This document shows, one piece after another, positions 58,584-64,000 of a stretch of 64,000 nt of DNA (the stretch's first letter is position 1; the number at the start of each line of letters is the position of its first letter). The DNA is from Nonomuraea antri. GTDB taxonomy: Bacteria; Actinomycetota; Actinomycetes; Streptosporangiales; Streptosporangiaceae. Location: positions 57,229-121,228 of the forward strand of contig NZ_JABCPZ010000004.1 of assembly GCF_013283785.1 (NCBI RefSeq), in the 5' to 3' direction. The notes below the pieces were generated by a model. That model made no database searches. It was not told the DNA's origin and saw only the letters and a list, made by a program, of their open reading frames with translations. The position numbers were made by a program, and so were the translations under genes.

Positions 58584-58627
58584 CTCGTAATGAAGAGGTC
58601 TGGGGTTCGAATCCCCAAGGCGGCTCC
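58584..58627. repeat. Second copy of the tRNA-Thr 3' half (outer attachment site)
   Basis: 41 of 44 bases identical to 56055-56098. Two of the differences are a paired change in the T-stem (C to G and G to C), so pairing is kept. It is directly followed by the strong terminator at 58634-58668, which presumably belonged to the pre-insertion tRNA gene. Confidence 0.78.
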
Positions 58628-58633
58628 CAGCTC

Positions 58634-58668
58634 AAAGGCCCTCCCGGTTCGTCCGAGAGGGCCTTTTT
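58634..58668 (+). terminator. Strong intrinsic terminator after the outer att copy
   Basis: AAAGGCCCTC (58634-58643) and GAGGGCCTTT (58657-58666) form a 10-bp stem followed by TTTT. Likely the original terminator of the tRNA-Thr gene displaced by the insertion. Confidence 0.8.
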
Positions 58669-59230
58669 CGATCTTGTGCAGCAGCGAAATACGGCTTCCC
58701 GACTCGTGACCCTGCGGTACGGGTCCTCTTGCCACTGGATGAGCGGGCTGGTCACTTGAGGTGGCGCTGGTGCTTGTACAGCGTTGGCGGCGTACAGCAG
58801 CAGCGTGGGCACGCACGAGCGGGCAGTGCCATGCTTCGGCTATCGCTTGAGCAGGGGAAACGCTTCTCGACATCGTGACTGGCTCGCGTTTGCAGGCGGG
58901 CACTCTTTTGTGTCGCGCGAGGATGCGCCAGGCACGTAAATCTTGTGGGTCGCTTCGGTGGCCTGGAGTACGGAGGGTCGCTCTTGTGCGGGGATCATGT
59001 CGGTGATCGGGGATGGTGAGGGTCGGAGAGTCTTGCGCGACTGTGCTGTTCGTCGCGGATGAGGAACTGATTCTCAACCGGGGGAACGGTGAACGTGGAG
59101 GCGCGGGGCGATCTGATGGCGTTCGGCTCCGCTCCTGAGGGCTTCGAGGCGGAGCCCGTGGAGCAGGTTTTCGTCACGGGCGGCGAGCGGTCGAGGCATG
59201 CTTCGCCAATGTTGCCGGGTCCGTGACGTT
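58669..59230. other. 562-base tract without a supported gene
   Basis: Long open frames occur on the minus strand but they overlap antisense tRNA sequence and have Arg/Ser-rich composition. No repeats or RNA genes were seen. It appears to be decayed sequence. Confidence 0.35.
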
Positions 59231-59820
59231 CTATGCCTGGTACGACGAGCTGGCCGACTGGGTACGGTGTTCGGCGGCCTCTGTTGAGCCGGGTGATCTG
59301 TGGTTTACCTGAACAGCTCTGGACGCCGGCGACGAGGCATCTGCTCCCTGCCTATGGATCAGAAGGTGCCTGCTGGTGTTCTGCTTGTCCCGACTCCAGA
59401 TTTCGACGGATCGAGGGAGGTCCTTGATGCCTCCGCCTTCAGGGATCAGGCTCCAGAGGAAGGGGATCAGGTACTGAGGCGGTTCGGCCAGGAGCACGGC
59501 GAGCTCGTCCTCGTTGACGGTGTGGGCGAATGCCGGGCCCGGTTGGCCGGGGTTCCATCCTCGTTTGATGGCTTGTCGGATACATCCGGCAACAAGGATG
59601 GGGCGGACCGCGATCGTCCGTTCTCCGAGCCTGTTGTCCGGCCGAGCGCAGGGAAGTGACACCACGAGAACGCGTCCCGGCTCCTCGGCCGCTCAATGGA
59701 GATGGTGAGGGGCTTCCAGCCGTTGCCCCGACGGCAGGTGGGCCTGTGCCGAATCCGCCAGCGGAAGGCGGTGCCATCGACACTGATGAGCCGTGAGCCC
59801 CGTCCTCGGCATCGCCACGG
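59231..59820 (-). pseudogene. Conserved protein of unknown function broken by a frameshift
   Basis: On the minus strand one frame reads LISVDGTAFRWRIRHRPT and NGWKPLTISIERP; at about 59690 the homologous continuation moves to another frame (EEPGRVLVVSLPCARPDN, GERTIAVRPILVAGCIRQAIKRGWNPGQPGPAF). Restoring one base in the CGGCCGAGG run joins them. The VDGTAFRWR start and AIKRGWNPGQPG end are typical of a common actinobacterial protein of unknown function. The tail after about PPQYLIPFLW looks degenerate. Limits are approximate. Confidence 0.55.
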
Positions 59821-60085
59821 GCGCCTCCAAGCTTCTGCTTGTTCCGTCGCTGTTCCGCGGGAGTACCGAAAGCAGCGAGCAGTGGCGCGAGACGCCGGCA
59901 AGCGTAACCGCTGCTCCTCCCATGATCGAGCTACTTTCGCAGGTGGCCCGATCACGCATCGAAATCACCAGAACTGCGAGGGCGCCGACCAGGTCGACTG
60001 GATGGGTTTGCTCATGTCTGCGACTTGCCGCCCATACCCACGGGATGTAAGCATCTTGTTACCCCTTGATGTTGGGAGCTCGTCG

Positions 60086-60613
60086 ATGTCAGAGATGGTG
60101 CGCCTGTCGATCGGGCCTGACATGGAGTTGAGCATGTCACGGACCCGCGCGGAGCAACTCGTGCTGAGTTGGAGCCGTCAACTGGGCATGGGGCTGAGCT
60201 TCGCGGCGACCGAGCTGGACGGAGCGCTTGTGCTGTCTGATGACCACCCGCTCTGGGAGCACCACACCGGCCTCGATGGCCACCGCGACTACCCGGAGTG
60301 GGACCCAGAGACCGACCTCGCTGCCGCACAAGCCTTCTATCAGCCGATCAAGAGCCAGGCGAAGATCTTCTTCGACCTGCTCATCGACCACCCTGGCCAG
60401 CAGCTCAGTGTGGATGACATCCGCCGGCTCACCGGCGACGTCTTCTCCGGGCCGCGCTCGGTGGCGGGTAGCATCAGCGGGCTCTACCGCTCACACCAGG
60501 CGTCGGGCCGCAGATACCCGTTCTACTGGTGGGAGGGCCAGCCGACGTGTTATGCCATGAAGCCGAGCGTGGCCGAGTTGTTTCGACGAGCACGAAATAG
60601 CGTTGATTCGTAG
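60086..60613 (+). CDS. DUF6416-like protein
   Basis: 175 residues from the ATG at 60086 (GGGAG nine bases upstream). The centre has AQAFYQPIKSQAKIFFDLLIDHPGQQLSVDDIRRLTG, then GPRSVAGSISGLYRSHQASGRRYPFYWWEGQPT and MKPSVAELFRRA. The last two blocks match actinobacterial proteins annotated DUF6416, of unknown function, with a winged-helix-like core. No operon partner. Confidence 0.6.
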   Translation: MSEMVRLSIGPDMELSMSRTRAEQLVLSWSRQLGMGLSFAATELDGALVLSDDHPLWEHHTGLDGHRDYPEWDPETDLAAAQAFYQPIKSQAKIFFDLLIDHPGQQLSVDDIRRLTGDVFSGPRSVAGSISGLYRSHQASGRRYPFYWWEGQPTCYAMKPSVAELFRRARNSVDS

Positions 60614-60883
60614 GCGCGCACCCTGCGTTTATCGGTCATTCTGAACTCTCTGTTCATGCCGTCGCTGGATGTCGAACGAACTCTTGGCGACATCCGTCGC
60701 CAGGGTGCACACATCGAATATGCGGGTTGCTGTACTTTCCTGCTGTACGGCAACGTTCCTTCACACAGCCTGATCGTTTCGCACCGCGCACGGTTGAGGA
60801 GCAGTGCCGCGCGTCGACCAGGGCGCTCCGTAGAGCTCTGGAGGGGGTGCTCCAGGTTCCTGATCGCCATGAGAACCTGTGCC

Positions 60884-61396
60884 ATGCCCGTTACCAATGA
60901 ATGGCTGGCCGGTCCCGCTCCCACCGGGCGGCTGGACAGGGAATCTCTGGAAGAGCGGATCCTCAATCTCCTGTCGTCGCAGAACATGTGTGTTCTGGCC
61001 ACGTCTGGTGCCGACGGTCCGTTGGCCACTCCCGTGCGGTACTTCCACCTCGGTTTTGCTCTGATGTTCACTACTCTCGGGACATCGCCGAAGATGCGGA
61101 ACATGGCGGCGGATCCGAGGGTTTCGATCGGGGTGTTCGCGCCGTTGGTCGGTCAGGCGAGCAGCCGAGGGGCTCAGGTCTTCGGGCGCGCTCAGGTGCT
61201 TCGGGCGGAGGATCCGGGATTTGATCATTACTGGCCTGCCTTCCGGTGGCAGTCTGATCACGTGGAGCGTTCGCGGGCGCTTGACGAGCCGCCGTCCGGG
61301 CCGCTGGTTGTGGTGGAGGCGGATCGAATCGTCTATACCGAGCACTGGCTCCGTCGCTCGGGATACGCGCCTCGCCAGTTCTGGACGCGAATGTAG
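60884..61396 (+). CDS. Pyridoxamine-5'-phosphate-oxidase-like flavoprotein
   Basis: About 170 residues (start uncertain: ATG 60884 or 60869, no clear ribosome site). Split-barrel flavin fold: ESLEERILNLLSSQNMCVLATSGADGPLATPVRYFHLGFALMF, then FTTLGTSPKMRNMAADPRVSIGVFAPLV and RGAQVFGRAQVLRAED. Members bind FMN or F420 and reduce small molecules. No neighbouring gene suggests the substrate. Confidence 0.72.
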   Translation: MPVTNEWLAGPAPTGRLDRESLEERILNLLSSQNMCVLATSGADGPLATPVRYFHLGFALMFTTLGTSPKMRNMAADPRVSIGVFAPLVGQASSRGAQVFGRAQVLRAEDPGFDHYWPAFRWQSDHVERSRALDEPPSGPLVVVEADRIVYTEHWLRRSGYAPRQFWTRM

Positions 61397-61736
61397 AACG
61401 ACTCATGAGGAAGGCTGCCGTTTTCGCCTGGGAGCTCCTGGTCGGTGCCCAGCTCTTCGGCTCCATTCGGGAAGGCCTGCTCGGGTGCTCACCATTGAGG
61501 GGGTTGGTGGGCTGGTTGTGGGCCGCCTCGTGGATCTCGGTGTGGACGTTCATGGTCATGGAGATTGAGAGTGCTGCCGAGTTCGTATGGCCGCACGGGG
61601 TCGAACGTCGGGGTCATGGTCGGGGTTGTTGAGTGGTTGGAGACGGCGGGCGTGTGGGTTGGCGCGTTCGGCGGTCTTGGGGAGGTGGGTTGGCGACCCG
61701 CTTGTTCGGTGAGGTTGTCGTTGTCGGGAGTGGTTT
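61397..61736. other. 340-base gap, no supported gene
   Basis: An ATG at 61405 opens a 75-residue Trp-rich frame without family resemblance or ribosome site. Pyrimidine/purine-biased sequence. Nothing else recognisable. Confidence 0.3.
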
Positions 61737-62753
61737 CTAGCCTGTGTGGCGTGTGACCCATACGTTCTTCAGTTGAACCGTGGAGTGCCAGGCTCGGACG
61801 AGTAGTTCCGTATTGTTGCAGCTTGGCTGGAGTGGGAATCTGCCGATGAGGGGTGCTTTCAGGAGCACGCGGTCGTCGATGATGAACTCTGCCACTCCGC
61901 GACTGAAAATCACTCGCCAGTGGTGCCACTGGTTATCCAGTAAGTCTGGATATTGTTCTGGACTGTAGGTGAAGGTGTTGGGGTTGAACAGGTTTGCGTA
62001 GGAGAATTGGCTGCCGGTTTCTCCGCTTTCGGGGTCTACGTAGTAGGCGTATTGTAAGGTGCCGCCGTGGCCTCGGTCGTTCGTGATGTTGGCGCAGACC
62101 GAAACGCCGTAGCCCCAGCCTACTCCGGGGCGGAGTTCCACTGCCGGTCCTACGAGGCGAGCGTCCAGGTCTATGGAGTAGTTGCACCAGTTGGGCATAC
62201 TTCCTAGAAAACCTACCCAGAGGTGGTTGTAGGAGGTCACCTGAACTTGGTCTCCGCCTTGAAATTTTGCGCTTCGTGTGGTGTCGAGCTGTCGGAGGGG
62301 GACGAGTTCACGGCTCTCGTCCGGGGCCGGCTCGCAAGTGGTGTCGGCCGCTGTGCTGGTGAACGGCTGAAAGAGTTGCGAGGGCACGATTATGGCACTG
62401 AGTATCCCTACTGAGACGCCGATGGCGCCCTGCTTCTTGGTGTCCCAGGGAAAGGGGGAGAAGAAGATCACTGCTCCAGGCACGATCAGCCAGGACAGCA
62501 TGACACTCCATGGGCTGGACATCTTGAAAAGGGCCCATGCGCCGATGGCGGCCCCGATCAAACCCGCTATGCGTTGCGGACCATGGAATCTTTGATAAGC
62601 CTGTTGCGGGCTTGGGTGTTCAAATTGGTAATTGTGCAAGTGGAACTCCCTTGGGGGTGGTAGCGTCGAGCTCGACTCCCAAGGCGTAACCCGCTGCGTC
62701 AAGGCCGCGCAAGTACGACGCCTGACGTCGGCGGTGGTTGTCGTGGAGTTCAA
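61737..62753 (-). CDS. Membrane protein with an extracellular lectin-like domain, unknown function
   Basis: 338 residues with lower GC than the surroundings. Two to three membrane segments at about 75-130 (IAGLIGAAIGAWALF, VMLSWLIVPGAVIFFSPF, GVSVGILSAIIVPSQLF). The remaining 200 residues look beta-rich and Trp/Tyr-containing (YNHLWVGFLGSMPNWCNYSIDLDARLVGP, GWGYGVSVCANI, WHHWRVIFSRGVAEFIIDDRVLLKAPL), like a concanavalin/LamG-type jelly roll. Several Cys could form disulfides. No family is recognised; the composition hints at recent transfer. Confidence 0.55.
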   Translation of the reverse strand: MNSTTTTADVRRRTCAALTQRVTPWESSSTLPPPREFHLHNYQFEHPSPQQAYQRFHGPQRIAGLIGAAIGAWALFKMSSPWSVMLSWLIVPGAVIFFSPFPWDTKKQGAIGVSVGILSAIIVPSQLFQPFTSTAADTTCEPAPDESRELVPLRQLDTTRSAKFQGGDQVQVTSYNHLWVGFLGSMPNWCNYSIDLDARLVGPAVELRPGVGWGYGVSVCANITNDRGHGGTLQYAYYVDPESGETGSQFSYANLFNPNTFTYSPEQYPDLLDNQWHHWRVIFSRGVAEFIIDDRVLLKAPLIGRFPLQPSCNNTELLVRAWHSTVQLKNVWVTRHTG

Positions 62754-62925
62754 GATTTTTAGGCGCTTGTCGGTCGGCGTTGAGAGTTCTTTCGGTTGGG
62801 TTCTGTGGATGGGCTGAATTCGGTCCGCCGTATTGTGGCTGACGGTGGTGTTCTTTTCTGTCGGGGTAGTAGAAGCTCGCCTTTGTGCGGTGCGTCATGG
62901 TGACTGGCTGGTGGGCTACCTTCGG

Positions 62926-63348
62926 ATGGTGGACGAGCAGACGGTGCCAGTGGTGGGAATGACGATCAGCGTCCGCACTCGCAGGGATGTGGTGATCGCG
63001 GATTCGGAGCGGTTTCTAGCGGCGGCGCGTGCTGCGTATCGTGATCTCTATCCCGAGGTCAGCGAGGAAAGCGCGGCCGAAAACGTTCGTGACGTGTACG
63101 ACGCGGTGCACATTTTGCTGGACCGCTACGGTCGGCTGGCGGCGGATGCTTCGGAGACGTTGGGACCACGTGGCCTGGATCGCCCGGATGGGCTCGTGCC
63201 TGCGGGAGAAGTGCAGCAGGTCGTGCTCGGGGATCCGATGACGTTGCAGGATTATGGTTGCTTCCTCCCTGGAGATCCCTTTGCTCTGCCGACCGAGGCT
63301 GGGATTTGGCTCTCGGATTCCTCTGGTGGGTCGGCAGAGCAGGCGTAG
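62926..63348 (+). CDS. Protein of unknown function
   Basis: About 140 residues (ATG 62926; ATG 62959 also possible). MTISVRTRRDVVIADSERFLAAARAAYRDLYPEVSEESA is helical, followed by NVRDVYDAVHILLDRYGRLAADASETLGPRG and a short C-terminus with DYGCFLPGDPFALP. It could be a small immunity or DUF-type protein. It converges with the next gene, 41 bases away. Confidence 0.45.
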   Translation: MVDEQTVPVVGMTISVRTRRDVVIADSERFLAAARAAYRDLYPEVSEESAAENVRDVYDAVHILLDRYGRLAADASETLGPRGLDRPDGLVPAGEVQQVVLGDPMTLQDYGCFLPGDPFALPTEAGIWLSDSSGGSAEQA

Positions 63349-63389
63349 TTCTTGAACGCGGCCTTTAGGCGGCGGGCGGGTTGACGCGG

Positions 63390-64000
63390 TTACTGCCACC
63401 AGTCGCGGTCGGGGAGTTTCAGCCAGATGTCCGGACGGCGGTTGATCGATCGGGCGTCTGTGGGTCGGAGGTCTGCGGCGGCGAAGCAGGCAGCTACGGG
63501 CTCGTGGTGGTAGAGGTAGGTGGCGAGGATTTCGGCGGTGGATTCGTCGCCGTAGATTTCGCCGCCGCCGGGTGGGTGTCCGAATTCTCGAGGACGCCGT
63601 CGCGGGCGACGGCGCCGCGATTGCCGCCCATCGGGTTGGCGAACATCGCGTGGCAGACGGTGCCGGCCGACAGGTGTTTGAGTATGCCGGGGGTGTATGC
63701 GAGGAAACCCCACGATTGGAATACGACGCAGCCGCCGGGTACGTCCGTGAGGCCGATGATTCCGGGATTGTCATCGAAGTGTGTGAGGGGATCGTCCATG
63801 ATGGCAGCGACGTGGATGGCGTCGGCGGGTGTGCCATTCAGGCGGTTGGCCGCTTCTGCGGCGGTGAGGGCGGGGACGCAGGCGAGGCTGAAGCCGTCGT
63901 AGCCCAGGTTCCCGAGCACGCTGATCAGGCGTTTGGCCTCGGTTGCCGCGGTGGACTCCGCAGGGGACAGACCCGCCTCGCCGTCTGGGAGGGGGAACAG
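63390..64000 (-). pseudogene. Unrecognised protein, frameshifted and running off the right edge
   Basis: Open from the right edge in one frame (KRLISVLGNLGYDGFSLACVPALTAAEAANRLNGTP, VVFQSWGFLAYTPGILKHLSAG, FANPMGGNRGAVARDGVLENSDTHP) to about 63565. It continues in another frame (GGGEIYGDESTAEILATYLYHHEPVAACFAAADLRPTDARSINRRPDIWLKLPDRDWWQ, stop). Restoring one C at CACCCGG rejoins the two. The architecture resembles DUF6461-like proteins but I am not certain. The 5' part is outside the window. Confidence 0.5.

Noticed and set aside
58559..59077. Leftward frame ending ALGIRTPDLFITSKI
   Set aside because: That end is the known artefact of antisense tRNA 3' sequence; no ribosome site and no homology.
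61405..61632. Rightward 75-codon Trp-rich frame
   Set aside because: No ribosome site and no homology; probably chance.
1..64000. Riboswitches, T-boxes and rRNA genes
   Set aside because: No sequence with the required conserved cores was found; only the two tRNA genes and the hairpins listed could be supported.

Overview
High-GC actinobacterial DNA, most consistent with a filamentous Streptosporangiales (Nonomuraea/Streptosporangium-like) chromosome. The grounds are GC-biased codon use, the core order DUF5703 - topA - metallophosphoesterase - tmk (fused to an MFS domain) - holB - ricT/PSP1 - TAP-type hydrolase, and a multi-repeat chaplin-like surface protein. The genus is an inference.

Region A (1 to about 12.8 kb) looks like the right part of an integrative element with a type IV secretion-like conjugation operon. 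It runs leftward: pilin-like, TrbL/VirB6-like, PrgI-like, VirB4 ATPase, VirD4 coupling ATPase, replication-relaxation protein. It is followed by a methyltransferase pair (one without catalytic motifs) and a large serine recombinase whose stop codon lies inside a copy of a tRNA-Leu 3' end. Region B (about 12.79 to 39.29 kb) looks like a complete actinomycete integrative and conjugative element (AICE). It is bounded by a 22-bp direct repeat of the tRNA-Leu 3' end. It holds Spd-like membrane proteins, an FtsK/TraB translocase, a prim-pol/DUF3987 replication module, small HTH proteins, a leaderless XRE regulator and a tyrosine integrase beside the tRNA-Leu. Its cargo is an FxLD-type lanthipeptide cluster (precursor, LanB, LanC, PIMT-fused methyltransferase, accessory protein). 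A second leftward cassette under XRE/DUF6879-type regulators encodes radical SAM, DEDDh exonuclease, thymidylate-kinase-like and SAM-methyltransferase proteins.

Region C (39.3 to 56.1 kb) is chromosomal backbone: a secreted protein and an eight-repeat chaplin-like protein, DUF5703, topA, metallophosphoesterase, an HTH regulator, MFS-tmk, holB, a sigma factor with a two-copy FtsX-ectodomain membrane protein (candidate anti-sigma), PSP1/RicT, a lipoprotein peptidase and tRNA-Thr(CGT).

Region D (56.1 to 58.63 kb) is a decayed element in tRNA-Thr: integrase C-terminal fragment, GntR regulator with palindromic operator, a frameshifted gene, an HTH protein and a second copy of the tRNA-Thr 3' half followed by a strong terminator. 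Region E (58.63 to 64 kb) is a low-density accessory tract with DUF6416-like, PPOX-fold and unrecognised proteins, and two genes that need a one-base correction to read through. In all, four accessory genes in the window carry single frameshifts, while the core genes are intact.
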